Below are positions 49,107 through 62,125 of a stretch of 64,000 nt of DNA, piece after piece (position 1 is the stretch's first letter; each line of letters opens with the position of its first letter). The stretch covers positions 1-64,000 of the forward strand of contig NW_027479254.1 of the NCBI RefSeq assembly GCF_051014685.1. The letters are read 5' to 3'. Origin of the DNA: Ptiloglossa arizonensis (lineage: Eukaryota > Arthropoda > Insecta > Hymenoptera > Colletidae). The position numbers were made by a program, and so were the translations under genes. The notes under the pieces are model-generated. The model saw only the letters and a program-made list of their open reading frames with translations, did not search any database and was not told the DNA's origin.

Positions 49107-50876
49107 TCTAGGCCATTCTGGTTAAGCGTTTGGAGCAGCAGAATTGCGAAAAATTTTTTGCCTTCTCAACCATTTCTTGGCTTCAAACTCCCATATCTCG
49201 CGAACGGATTGACCTAACCCAAAAATTCCTATTGCATCTGAAAGTAGAAACTCGCCCGATTACAACGGTATGTGTATTTTTTCCCTAGGCCATTCTGGTT
49301 AAGCGTTTGGAGCAGCAGAATTGCGAAAAATTTTTTGCCTTCTCAACCATTTCTTGGCTTCAAACTCCCATATCTCGCGAACGGATTGACATAACCCAAA
49401 AATTCCTATTGCATCTGAAAGTCGAAACTCGCCCGATTACAACGGTATGTGTATTTTTCCCCTAGGCCATTCTGTTTAAGCGTTTGGAGCAGCAGAATTG
49501 CGAAAAATTTTTTGCCTTCTCAATCATTTCTTGGCTTCAAACTCCCATATCTCGCGAACGGGTTGACCTAACCCAAAAATTCCTATTGCATCTGAAAGTA
49601 GATACTCGCCCGATTACAACGGTATGTGTATTGTTTCCCTAGACCATTCTGGTTAAGCGTTTGGATCAGCAGAAATGCGAAAAATTCTTTGCCTCCTCAA
49701 CCATTTCTTGGCTTCAAACTCCCATATCTCGCGAACGGATTGACCTAACCCAAAAATTCCAATTGCATCTGAAAGTAGAACCTCGCCCGATTACAGCGGT
49801 ATGTGTATTTTTTCCCTAGGCCATTCTGGTTAAGCGTTTGGAGCAGCAGAATTGCGAAAAATTTGTTGCCTTCTCAACCATTTCTTGGCTTCAAACTCCC
49901 ATATCTCGCGAACGGATTGACCTAACCCAAAAATTCCTATTGCATCTGAAAGTCGAAACTCGCCCGATTACAACGGTATGTGTATTTTTTCTCTAGGCCA
50001 TTCTGGTTAAGCGTTTGGAGCAGCAGAATTGCGAAAAATTTTTTGCCTTCTCAACCATTTCTTGGCTTCAAACTCCCATATCTCGCGAACGGATTGACCT
50101 AACCCAAAAATTCCTATTGCATCTGAAAGTAGAAACTCGCCCGATTACAACGGTATGTGTATTTTTTCCCTAGGCCATTCTGGTTAAGCGTTTGGAGCAG
50201 CAGAATTGCGAAAAATTTTTTGCCTTCTCAACCATTTCTTGGCTTCAAACTCCCATATCTCGCGAACGGATTGACATAACCCAAAAATTCCTATTGCATC
50301 TGAAAGTCGAAACTCGCCCGATTACAACGGTATGTGTATTTTTCCCCTAGGCCATTCTGTTTAAGCGTTTGGAGCAGCAGAATTGCGAAAAATTTTTTGC
50401 CTTCTCAATCATTTCTTGGCTTCAAACTCCCATATCTCGCGAACGGGTTGACCTAACCCAAAAATTCCTATTGCATCTGAAAGTAGATACTCGCCCGATT
50501 ACAACGGTATGTGTATTGTTTCCCTAGACCATTCTGGTTAAGCGTTTGGATCAGCAGAAATGCGAAAAATTCTTTGCCTCCTCAACCATTTCTTGGCTTC
50601 AAACTCCCATATCTCGCGAACGGATTGACCTAACCCAAAAATTCCAATTGCATCTGAAAGTAGAACCTCGCCCGATTACAGCGGTATGTGTATTTTTTCC
50701 CTAGGCCATTCTGGTTAAGCGTTTGGAGCAGCAGAATTGCGAAAAATTTGTTGCCTTCTCAACCATTTCTTGGCTTCAAACTCCCATATCTCGCGAACGG
50801 ATTGACCTGACCCAAAAATTCCTATTGCATCTGAAAGTCGAAACTCGCCCGATTACAACGGTATGTGTATTTTTCC
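49107..50876 (+). repeat. Tandem 5-monomer duplication, 2 x 885 bp
   Basis: tctctagg occurs at 49107 and 49992, followed in both by A, gacataaccc with gtcgaaac and ctgtttaag, H with cctcctcaacc, B with tttgttgcc, and gtcgaaac. The junction is the monomer at 49912, which combines gtcgaaac (as at 50797) with tctctagg (as in the C unit at 49027). The exchange lies between about 49955 and 49991. Confidence 0.85.
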
Positions 50877-51150
50877 CCTAGGCCATTCTGATTAAGCGTT
50901 TGGAGCAGCAGAATTGCGACAAATTTTTTGCCTTCTCAACCATTTCTTGGCTTCAAACTCCCATATCTCGCGAACGGATTGACCTAGCCCAAAAATTCCT
51001 ATAGCGTCTGGAAGTAGAGACTCGCCCGATTACAACGGTATGTGTATTTTTTCCCTAGGCCATTCTGGTTAAGCGTTTGGAGCAGCAGAATTGCGAAAAA
51101 TTTTTTGCCTTCTCAACCATTTCTTGGCTTCAAACGCCCATATCTCGCGA

Positions 51151-51681
51151 ACGGATTGACATAACCCAAAAATTCCTATTGCATCTGAAAGTAGAAACTC
51201 GCCCGATTACAACGGTATGTGTATTTTTCCCCTAGGTCATTCTGGTTAAGCGTTTGGAGCAGCAGAAGTGCGAAAGATTTGTTGTCTTCTCAACCATTTC
51301 TTGGCTTCAAACTCCCATATCTCGCGAACGGATTGACCTAACCCAAAAATTCCTATTGCATCTGAAAGTAGAAACTCGCCCGATTACAACGGTATGTGTA
51401 TTTTTTCCCTAGGCCATTCTGGTTAAGCGTTTGGAGCAGCAGAATTCCGAAAAATTTTTTGCCTTCTCAACCATTTCTTGGCTTCAAACGCCCATATCTC
51501 GCGAACGGATTGACATAACCCAAAAATTCCTATTGCATCTGAAAGTAGAAACTCGCCCGATTACAACGGTATGTGTATTTTTCCCCTAGGTCATTCTGGT
51601 TAAGCGTTTGGAGCAGCAGAAGTGCGAAAGATTTGTTGTCTTCTCAACCATTTCTTAGCTTCAAACTCCCATATCTCGCGA
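51151..51681 (+). repeat. Local 2-monomer (354-bp) duplication
   Basis: The rare caaacgcccat precedes two units, 354 bp apart (g at 51136 and 51490), each with gacataaccc, tcccctaggtc and gaaagatttgttgtc. The intervening unit at 51328 has a private cagaattccgaa. The two repeats differ at ttggcttc against ttagcttc. This is the shortest higher-order duplication I found. Confidence 0.7.
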
Positions 51682-53426
51682 ACGGATTGACCTAACCCAA
51701 AAATTCCTGTTGCATCTGAAGGTAGAAACTCGCCCGATTACAACGGTATCTGTATTTTTTCCCTAGGCCATTCTGTTTAAGCGTTTGGAGCAGCAGAATT
51801 GCGAAAAATTTTTTGCCTTCTCAATCATTTCTTGGCTTCAAACTCCCATATCTCGCGAACGGGTTGACCTAACCCAAAAATTCCTATTGCATCTGAAAGT
51901 AGATACTCGCCCGATTACAACGGTATGTGTATTGTTTCCCTAGACCATTCTGGTTAAGCGTTTGGATCAGCAGAAATGCGAAAAATTCTTTGCCTTCTCA
52001 ACCATTTCTTGGCTTCAAACTCCCATATCTCGCGAACGGATTGACCTAACCCAAAAATTCCTGTGGCGTCTGGAAGTAGAGACTCGCCCGATTACAACGG
52101 TATGTGTATTTTTTCCCTAGCCCATTCTGGTTAAGCGTTTGGAGCAGCAGAATTGCGAAAAATTTTTTGCCTTCTCAACCATTTCTTGGCTTCAAACTCC
52201 CATATCTCGCGAACGGATTGACCTAACCCAAAAATTCCTATTGCATCTGAAAGTAGAAGCTCGCCCGATTACAACGGTATGTGTATTTTTCCCCTAGGCC
52301 ATTCTGGTTAAGCGTTTGGAGCAGCAGAATTGCGAAAAATTTGTTGCCTTCTCAACCATTTCTTGGCTTCAAACTCCCATATCTCGCGAACGGATTGACC
52401 TAACCCAAAAATTCCTATTGCATCTGAAAGTCGAAACTCGCCCGATTACAACGGTATGTGTATTTTTCCCCTAGGCCATTCTGATTAAGCGTTTGGAGCA
52501 GCAGAATTGCGAAAAATTTTTTGCCTTCTCAACCATTTCTTAGCTTCAAACTCCCATATCTCGCGAACGGATTGACCTAACCCAAAAATTCCTGTTGCAT
52601 CTGAAGGTAGAAACTCGCCCGATTACAACGGTATCTGTATTTTTTCCCTAGGCCATTCTGTTTAAGCGTTTGGAGCAGCAGAATTGCGAAAAATTTTTTG
52701 CCGTCTCAATCATTTCTTGGCTTCAAACTCCCATATCTCGCGAACGGGTTGACCTAACCCAAAAATTCCTATTGCATCTGAAAGTAGATACTCGCCCGAT
52801 TACAACGGTATGTGTATTGTTTCCCTAGACCATTCTGGTTAAGCGTTTGGATCAGCAGAAATGCGAAAAATTCTTTGCCTTCTCAATCATTTCTTGGCTT
52901 CAAACTCCCATATCTCGCGAACGGATTGACCTAACCCAAAAATTCCTGTGGCGTCTGGAAGTAGAGACTCGCCCGATTACAACGGTATGTGTATTTTTTC
53001 CCTAGCCCATTCTGGTTAAGCGTTTGGAGCAGCAGAATTGCGAAAAATTTTTTGCCTTCTCAACCATTTCTTGGCTTCAAACTCCCATATCTCGCGAACG
53101 GATTGACCTAACCCAAAAATTCCTATTGCATCTGAAAGTAGAAGCTCGCCCGATTACAACGGTATGTGTATTTTTCCCCTAGGCCATTCTGGTTAAGCGT
53201 TTGGAGCAGCAGAATTGCGAAAAATTTGTTGCCTTCTCAACCATTTCTTGGCTTCAAACTCCCATATCTCGCGAACGGATTGACCTAACCCAAAAATTCC
53301 TATTGCATCTGAAAGTCGAAACTCGCCCGATTACAACGGTATGTGTATTTTTCCCCTAGGCCATTCTGATTAAGCGTTTGGAGCAGCAGAATTGCGAAAA
53401 ATTTTTTGCCTTCTCAACCATTTCTT
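51657..53426 (+). repeat. Tandem 5-monomer duplication, 2 x 885 bp
   Basis: ttagcttc (a at 51657 and 52542) is followed in both copies by D with the rare gaaggtag and tatctgtatt, H, tggcg C variant, A with gtagaagctcg, and gtcgaaac with ctgattaag. The junction unit at 52390 has ctgattaag and a standard A/T block but then ttagcttc, so the exchange lies between about 52525 and 52541. Differences seen are gccgtctc near 52702 and tcaatcatt near 52886, both in the second copy. Confidence 0.85.
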
Positions 53427-56341
53427 GGCTTCAAACTCCCATATCTCGCGAACGGATTGACCTAACCCAAAAATTCCTATAGCGTCTGGAAGTAGAGACT
53501 CGCCCGATTACAACGGTATGTGTATTTTTTCCCTAGGCCATTCTGGTTAAGCGTTTGGAGCAGCAGAATTGCGAAAAATTTTTTGCCTTCTCAACCATTT
53601 CTTGGCTTCAAACTCCCATATCTCGCGAACGGATTGACCTAACCCAAAAATTCCGATTGCATCTGAAAGTAGAACCTCGCCCGATTACAGCGGTATGTGT
53701 ATTTTTTCCCTAGGCCATTCTGGTTAAGCGTTTGGAGCAGCAGAATTGCGAAAAATTTTTTGCCTTCTCAACCATTTCTTGGCTTCAAACTCCCATATCT
53801 CGCGAACGGATTGACCTAACCCAAAAATTCCTGTAGCGTCTGGAAGTAGAGACTCGCCCGATTACAACGGTATGTGTATTTTTTCTCTAGGCCATTCTGG
53901 TTAAGCGTTTGGAGCAGCAGAATTGCGAAAAATTTTTTGCCTTCTCAACCATTTCTTGGCTTCAAACTCCCATATCTCGCGAACGGATTGACCTAACCCA
54001 AAAATTCCTATTGCATCTGAAAGTAGAAACTCGCCCGATTACAACGGTATGTGTATTTTTTCCCTAGGCCATTCTGGTTAAGCGTTTGGAGCAGCAGAAT
54101 TGCGAAAAATTTTTTGCCTTCTCAACCATTTCTTGGCTTCAAACTCCCATATCTCGCGAACGGATTGACATAACCCAAAAATTCCTATTGCGTCTGAAAG
54201 TCGAAACTCGCCCGATTACAACGGTATGTGTATTTTTCCCCTAGGCCATTCTGGTTAAGCGTTTGGAGCAGCAGAATTGCGAAAAATTTTTTGCCTTCTC
54301 AACCATTTCTTGGCTTCAAACTCCCATATCTCATGAACGGATTGACCTAACCCAAAAATTCCTATTGCATCTGAAAGTAGAAACTCGCCCGATTACAGCG
54401 GTATGTGTATTTTTCCACTAGGCCATTCTGGTTAAGCGTTTGGAGCAGCAGAATTGCGAAAAATTTTTTGCCTTCTCAACCATTTCTTGGCTTCAAACTC
54501 CCATATCTCGCGAACGGATTGACCTAACCCAAAAATTCCTATTGCATCTGAAAGTAGAAACTCGCCCGATTACAACGGTATGTGTATTTTTTCCCTAGGC
54601 CATTCTGGTTAAGCGTTTGGAGCAGCAGAATTGCGAAAAATTTTTTGCCTTCTCAACCATTTCTTGGCTTCAAACTCCCATATCTCGCGAACGGATTGAC
54701 ATAACCCAAAAATTCCTATTGCATCTGAAAGTAGAAACTCGCCCGATTACAACGGTATGTGTATTTTTCCCCTAGGTCATTCTGGTTAAGCGTTTGGAGC
54801 AGCAGAATTGCGAAAAATTTGTTGCCTTCTCAACAATTTCTTGGCTTCAAACTCCCATATCTCGCGAACGGATTGACCTAACCCAAAAATTCCTATTGCA
54901 TCTGAAAGTCGAAACTCGCCCGATTACAACGGTATGTGTATTTTTCCCCTAGGCCATTCTGGTTAAGCGTTTGGAGCAGCAGAATTGCGAAAAATTTTTT
55001 GCCTTCTCAACCATTTCTTGGCTTCAAACTCCCATATCTCATGAACGGATTGACCTAACCCAAAAATTCCTATTGCATCTGAAAGTAGAAACTCGCCGGA
55101 TTACAACGGTATGTGTATTTTTTCCCTAGGCCATTCTGGTTAAGCGTTTGGAGCAGCAGAAGTGCGAAAGATTTGTTATCTTCTCAACCATTTCTTAGCT
55201 TCAAACTCCCATATCTCGCGAACGGATTGACCTAACCCAAAAATTCCTGTTTCATCTGAAAGTAGAAACTCGCCCGATTACAACGGTATCTGTATTTTTT
55301 TCCTAGGCCATTCTGTTTAAGCGTTTGGAGCAGCAGAATTGCGAAAAATTTTTTGCCTTCTCAATCATTTCTTGGCTTCAAACTCCCATATCTCGCGAAC
55401 GGGTTGACCTAACCCAAAAATTCCTATTGCATCTGAAAGTAGATACTCGCCCGATTACAACGGTATGTGTATTGTTTCCCTAGACCATTCTGGATAAGCG
55501 TTTTGATCAGCAGAATTGCGAAAAATTTTTTGCCTTCTCAACCATTTCTTGGCTTCAAACTCCCATATCTCGCGAACGGATTGACTTAACCCAAAAATTC
55601 CTGTGGCGTCTGGAAGTAGAGGCTCGCCCGATTACAACGGTATGTGTATTTTTTCCCTAGCCCATTCTGGTTAAGCGATTGGAGCAGCAGTAGTGCGAAA
55701 AATTTGTTGTCCTGTCAACCATTTCTTGGATTCAAAGTCCCATATCTCGCGAACGGATTGACATAACCCAAAAATTCCTATTGCATCTGAAAGTAGAAAC
55801 TCGCCCGATTACATCGGTATGTGTATTTTTTCCCTAGGCCATTCTGGTTAAGCGTTTGGAGCAGCAGAATTGCGAAAAATTTTTTGCCTTCTCAACCATT
55901 TCTTGGCTTCAAACTCCCATATCTCGCGAACGGATTGACCTAACCCAAGAATTCCTATTGCATCTGAAAGTAGAAACTCGCCCGATTACAACGGTATGTG
56001 TATTTTTCCCCTAGGCCATTCTGGTTAAGCGTTTGGAGCAGCAGAATTGCGAAAAATTTGTTGCCTTCTCAACCATTTCTTGGCTTCAAACTCCCATATC
56101 TCGCGAAAGGATTGACCTAACCCAAAAATTCCTATTGCATCTGAAAGTCGAAACTCGCCCGATTACAACGGTATGTGTATTTTTCCCCTAGGCCATTCTG
56201 GTTAAGCGTTTGGAGCAGCAGAATTGCGAAAAATTTTTTGCCTTCTCAACCATTTCTTGGCTTCAAACTCCCATATCTCGCGAACGGATTGACCTAACCC
56301 AAAAATTCCTATAGCGTCTGGAAGTAGAGACTCGCCCGATT

Positions 56342-59300
56342 ACAAAGGTATGTGTATTTTTTCCCTAGGCCATTCTGGTTAAGCGTTTGGAGCAGCAGAA
56401 TTGCGAAAAATTTTTTGCCTTCTCAACCATTTCTTGGCTTCAAACTCCCATATCTCGCGAACGGATTGACATAACCCAAAAATTCCAATTGCATCTGAAA
56501 GTAGAACCTCGCCCGATTACAGCGGTATGTGTATTTTTTCCCTAGGCCATTCTGGTTAAGCGTTTGGAGCAGCAGAATTGCGAAAAATTTTTTGCCTTCT
56601 CAACCATTTCTTGGCTTCAAACTACCATATCTCGCGAACGGATTGACCTAACCCAAAAATTCCTGTAGCGTCTGGAAGTAGAGACTCGCCCGATTACAAC
56701 GGTATGTGTATTTTTTCTCTAGGCCATTCTGGTTAAGCGTTTGGAGCAGCAGAATTGCGAAAAAATTTTTGCCTTCTCAACCATTTCTTGGCTTCAAACT
56801 CCCATATCTCGCGAACGGATTGACCTAACCCAAAAATTCCTATTGCATCTGAAAGTAGAAACTCGCCCGTTTAAAACGGTATGTGTATTTTTTCCCTAGG
56901 CCATTCTGGTTAAGCGTTTGGAGCAGCAGAATTGCGAAAAATTTTTTGCCTTCTCAACCATTTCTTGGCTTCAAACTCCCATATCTCGCGAACGGATTGA
57001 CCTAACCCAAAAATTCCTATTGCATCTGAAAGTAGAAACTCGCCCGATTACAACGGTATGTGTATTTTTCCCCTAGGCCATTCTGGTTAAGCGTTTGGAG
57101 CAGCAGAATTGCGAAAAATTTGTTGCCTTCTCAACCATCTCTTGGCTTCAAACACCCATATCTCGCGAACGGATTGACCTAACCCAAAAATTCCTATTGC
57201 ATCTGAAAGTAGATACTCGCCCGATTACAACGGTATGTGTATTGTTTCCCTAGACCATTCTGGTTAAGCGTTTGGATCAGCAGAAATGCGAAAAATTTTT
57301 TGCCTTCTCAACCATTTCTTGGCTTCAAACTCCCATATCTCGCGAACGGATTGACCTAACCCAAAAATTCCTGTGGCGTCTGGAAGTAGAGACTCGCCCG
57401 ATTACACCGGTATGTGTATTTTTTCCCTAGCCCATTCTGGTTAAGCGATTGGAGCAGCAGTAGTGCGAAAAATTTGTTGTCCTGTCTACCATTTCTTAGC
57501 TTCAAAGTCCCATATCTCGCGAACGGATTGACCTAACCCAAAAATTCCTATTGCATCCGAAAGTAGAAACTCGCCCGATTACAACGGTATGTGTATTTTT
57601 TCCCTAGGCCATTCTGGTTAAGCGTTTGGAGCAGCAGAAGTGCGAAAGATTTGTTATCTTCTCAACCATTCCTTAGCTTCAAACTCCCATATCTCGCGAA
57701 CGGATTGACCTAACCCAAAAATTCCTGTTTCATCTGAAAGTAGAAACTCGCCCGATTACAACGGTATGTGTATTTTTTTCCTAGGCCATTCTGTTTAAGC
57801 GTTTGGAGCAGCAGAATTGCGAAAAATTTTTTGCCTTCTCAACCATTTCTTGGCTTCAAACTCCCATATCTCGCGAACGGATTGACTTAACCCAAAAATT
57901 CCTGTGGCGTCTGGAAGTAGAGACTCGCCCGATTACAACGGTATGTGTATTTTTTCCCTAGCCCATTCTGGTTAAGCGATTGGAGCAGCAGTAGTGCGAA
58001 AAATTTGTTGTCCTGTCAACCATTTCTTGGCTTCAAACTCCCATATCTCGCGAACGGATTGACCTAACCCAAAAATTCCTGTGGCGTCTGGAAGTAGAGA
58101 CTCGCCCGATTACACCGGTATGTGTATTTTTTCCCTAGGCCATTCTGGTTAAGCGTTTGGAGCAGCAGAGTTGCGAAAAATTTTTTGCCTTCTCAACCAT
58201 TTCTTGACTTCAAACTCCCATATCTCGCGAACGGATTGACCTAACCCAAAAATTCCTGTTGCATCTGAAAGTAGAAACTCGCCCGATTACAACGGTATGT
58301 GTATTTTTCCCCTAGGCCATTCTGGTTAAGCGTTTGGAGCAGCAGAATTGCGAAAAATTTGTTGCCTTCTCAACCATTTCTTGGCTTCAAACTCCCATAC
58401 CTCGCGAACGGATTGACCTAACCCAAAAATTCCTATTGCATCTGAAAGTCGAAACTCGCCCGATTACAACGGTATGTGTATTTTTCCCCTAGGCCATTCT
58501 GGTTAAGCGTTTGGAGCAGCAGAATTGCGAAAAATTTTTTGCCTTCTCAACCATTTCTTGGCTTCAAACTCCCATATCTCGCGAACGGATTGACCTAACC
58601 CAAAAATTCCTATAGCGTCTGGAAGTAGAGACTCGCCCGATTACAAAGGTATGTGTATTTTTTCCCTAGGCCATTCTGGTTAAGCGTTTGGAGCAGCAGA
58701 ATTGCGAAAAATTTTTTGCCTTCTCAACCATTTCTTGGCTTCAAACTCCCATATCTCGCGAACGGATTGACCTAACCCAAAAATTCCAATTGCATCTGAA
58801 AGTAGAACCTCGCCCGATTACAGCGGTATGTGTATTTTTTCCTTAGGCCATTCTGGTTAAGCGTTTGGAGCAGCAGAATTGCGAAAAATTTTTTGCCTTC
58901 TCAACCATTTCTTGGCTTCAAACTACCATATCTCGCGAACGGATTGACCTAACCCAAAAATTCCTGTAGCGTCTGGAAGTAGAGACTCGCCCGATTACAA
59001 CGGTATGTGTATTTTTTCTCTAGGCCATTCTGGTTAAGCGTTTGGAGCAGCAGAATTGCGAAAAATTTTTTGCCTTCTCAACCATTTCTTGGCTTCAAAC
59101 TCCCATATCTCGCGAACGGATTGACCTAAACCAAAAATTCCTATTGCATCTGAAAGTAGAAACTCGCCCGATTACAACGGTATGTGTATTTTTCCCCTAG
59201 GCCATTCTGGTTAAGCGTTTGGAGCAGCAGAATTGCGAAAAATTTGTTGCCTTCTCAACCATTTCTTGGCTTCAAACTCCCATATCTCGCGAACGGATTG

Positions 59301-60952
59301 ACCTAACCCAAAAATTCCTATTGCATCTGAAAGTCGAAACTCGCCCGATTACAACGGTATGTGTATTTTTCCCCTAGGCCATTCTGGTTAAGCGTTTGGA
59401 GCAGCAGAATTGCGAAATATTTTTGGCCTTCTCAACCATTTCTTGGCTTCAAACTCCCATATCTCGCGAACGGATTGACCTAACCCAAAAATTCCTGTAG
59501 CGTCTGGAAGTAGAGACTCGCCCGATTACAACGGTATGTGTATTTTTTCCCTAGGCCATTCTGGTTTTAAGCGTTTGGAGCAGCAGAATTGCGAAAAATT
59601 TTTTGCCTTCTCAACCATTTCTTGGCTTCAAACTCCCATATCTCGCGAACGGATTGACCTAACCCAAAAATTCCTGTAGCGTCTGGAAGTAGAGACTCGC
59701 CCGATTACAACGGTATGTGTATTTTTTCTCTAGGCCATTCTGGTTAAGCGTTTGGAGCAGCAGAATTGCGAAAAATTTTTTGCCTTCTCAACCATTTCTT
59801 GGCTTCAAACTCCCATATCTCGCGAACGGATTGACCTAACCCAAAAATTCCAATTGCATCTGAAAGTAGAACCTCGCCCGATTACAGCGGTATGTGTATT
59901 TTTTCCCTAGGCCATTCTGGTTAAGCGTTTGGAGCAGCAGAATTGCGAAAAATTTTTTGCCTTCTCAACCATTTCTTGGCTTCAAACTCCCATATCTCGC
60001 GAACGGATTGACCTAACCCAAAAATTCCTGTAGCGTCTGGAAGTAGAGACTCGCCCGATTACAACGGTATGTGTATTTTTTCCCTAGGCCATTCTGGTTA
60101 AGCGTTTAGAGCAGCAGAATTGCGAAAAATTTTTTGCCTTCTCAACCATTTCTTGGCTTCAAACTCCCATATCTCTTGAACGGATTGACCTAACCCAAAA
60201 ATTCCTATTGCATCTGAAAGTAGAAACTCGCCCGATTACAACGGTATGTGTATTTTTCCCCTAGGCCATTCTGGTTAAGCGTTTGGAGCAGCAGAATTGC
60301 GAAAAATTTGTTGCCTTCTCAACCATTTCTTGGCTTCAAACTCCCATATCTCGCGAACGGATTGACCTAACCCAAAAATTCCTATTGCATCTGAAAGTCG
60401 AAACTCGCCCGATTACAACGGTATGTGTATTTTTCCCCTAGGCCATTCTGGTTAAGCGTTTGGAGCAGCAGAATTGCGAAAAATTTTTGGCCTTCTCAAC
60501 CATTTCTTGGCTTCAAACTCCCATATCTCGCGAACGGATTGACCTAACCCAAAAATTCCTGTAGCGTCTGGAAGTAGAGACTCGCCCGATTACAACGGTA
60601 TGTGTATTTTTTCCCTAGGCCATTCTGGTTAAGCGTTTGGAGCAGCAGAATTGCGAAAAATTTGTTGCCTTCTCAACCATTTCTTGGCTTCAAACTCCCA
60701 TATCTCGCGAACGGATTGACCTAACCCAAAAATTCCAATTGCATCTGAAAGTAGAACCTCGCCCGATTACAGCGGTATGTGTATTTTTTCCCTAGGCCAT
60801 TCTGGTTAAGCGTTTGGAGCAGCAGAATTGCGAAAAATTTTTTGCCTTCTCAACCATTTCTTGGCTTCAAACTCCCATATCTCGCGAACGGATTGACCTA
60901 ACCCAAAAATTCCTGTAGCGTCTGGAAGTAGAGACTCGCCCGATTACAAAGG
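56342..60952 (+). repeat. 13-monomer spacing marked by acaaagg
   Basis: The rare acaaagg replaces acaacgg at 56342, 58643 and 60946, offsets of 2301 and 2303 bp; the extra 2 bp is the insertion at about 59571. The second marker caaactaccat repeats at the same 2301-bp offset (actacc at 56621 and 58922). Order is kept for only about six units around the first two anchors, then diverges, so later exchanges have scrambled the copies. Confidence 0.65.
59470..59648 (+). repeat. 179-bp monomer with 2-bp insertion
   Basis: ctggttttaagcg replaces ctggttaagcg at about 59571, adding two T. It is the largest indel in the window and is not shared with any other monomer, so it is recent or an error. Later monomer starts are shifted by +2 accordingly. 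Confidence 0.8.
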
Positions 60953-61949
60953 TATGTGTATTTTTTCCCTAGGCCATTCTGGTTAAGCGTTTGGAGCAGC
61001 AGAATTGCGAAAAATTTTTTGCCTTCTCAACCATTTCTTGGCTTTAAACTCCCATATCTCGCGAACGGATTGACCTAACCCAAAAATTCCAATTGCATCT
61101 GAAAGTAGAACCTCGCCCGATTACAGCGGTATGTGTATTTTTTCCCTAGGCCATTCTGGTTAAGCGTTTGGAGCAGCAGAATTGCGAAAAATTTTTTGCC
61201 TTCTCAACCATTTCTTGGCTTCAAACTCCCATATCTCGCGAACGGATTGACCTAACCCAAAAATTCCTGTAGCGTCTGGAAGTAGAGACTCGCCCGATTA
61301 CAACGGTATGTGTATTTTTTCTCTAGGCCATTCTGGTTAAGCGTTTGGAGCAGCAGAATTGCGAAAAATTTTTTGCCTTCTCAACCATTTCTTGGCTTCA
61401 AACTCCCATATCTCGCGAACGGATTGACCTAACCCAAAAATTCCAATTGCATCTGAAAGTAGAACCTCGCCCGATTACAGCGGTATGTGTATTTTTTCCC
61501 TAGGCCATTCTGGTTAAGCGTTTGGAGCAGCAGAATTGCGAAAAATTTTTTGCCTTCTCAACCATTTCTTGGCTTCAAACTCCCATATCTCGCGAACGGA
61601 TTGACCTAACCCAAAAATTCCTGTAGCGTCTGGAAGTAGAGACTCGCCCTATTACAACGGTATGTGTATTTTTTCCCTAGGCCATTCTGGTTAAGCGTTT
61701 AGAGCAGCAGAATTGCGAAAAATTTTTTGCCTTCTCAACCATTTCTTGGCTTCAAACTCCCATATCTCTTGAACGGATTGACCTAACCCAAAAATTCCTA
61801 TTGCATCTGAAAGTAGAAACTCGCCCGATTACAACGGTATGTGTATTTTTTCCCTAGGCCATTCTGGTTAAGCGTTTGGAGCAGCAGAAGTGCGAAAGAT
61901 TTGTTGTCTTCTCAACCATTTCTTAGCTTCAAACTCCCATATCTCGCGA

Positions 61950-62125
61950 ACGGATTGACCTAACCCAAAAATTCCTGTTGCATCTGAAAGTAGAAACTCG
62001 CCCGATTACAACGGTATCTGTATTTTTTCCCTAGGCCATTCTGTTTAAGCGTTTGGAGCAGCAGAATTGCGAAAAATTTTTTGCCTTCTCAATCATTTCT
62101 TGGCTTCAAACTCCCATATCTCCGA
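61950..62125 (+). repeat. 176-bp monomer lacking one base at the junction
   Basis: The unit is a D with tatctgtatt and ctgtttaag, and precedes a type H. Its end reads atatctccgaacggg where others read atatctcgcgaacggg, removing one g and destroying the tcgcga palindrome. No other copy shares it. Confidence 0.8.
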
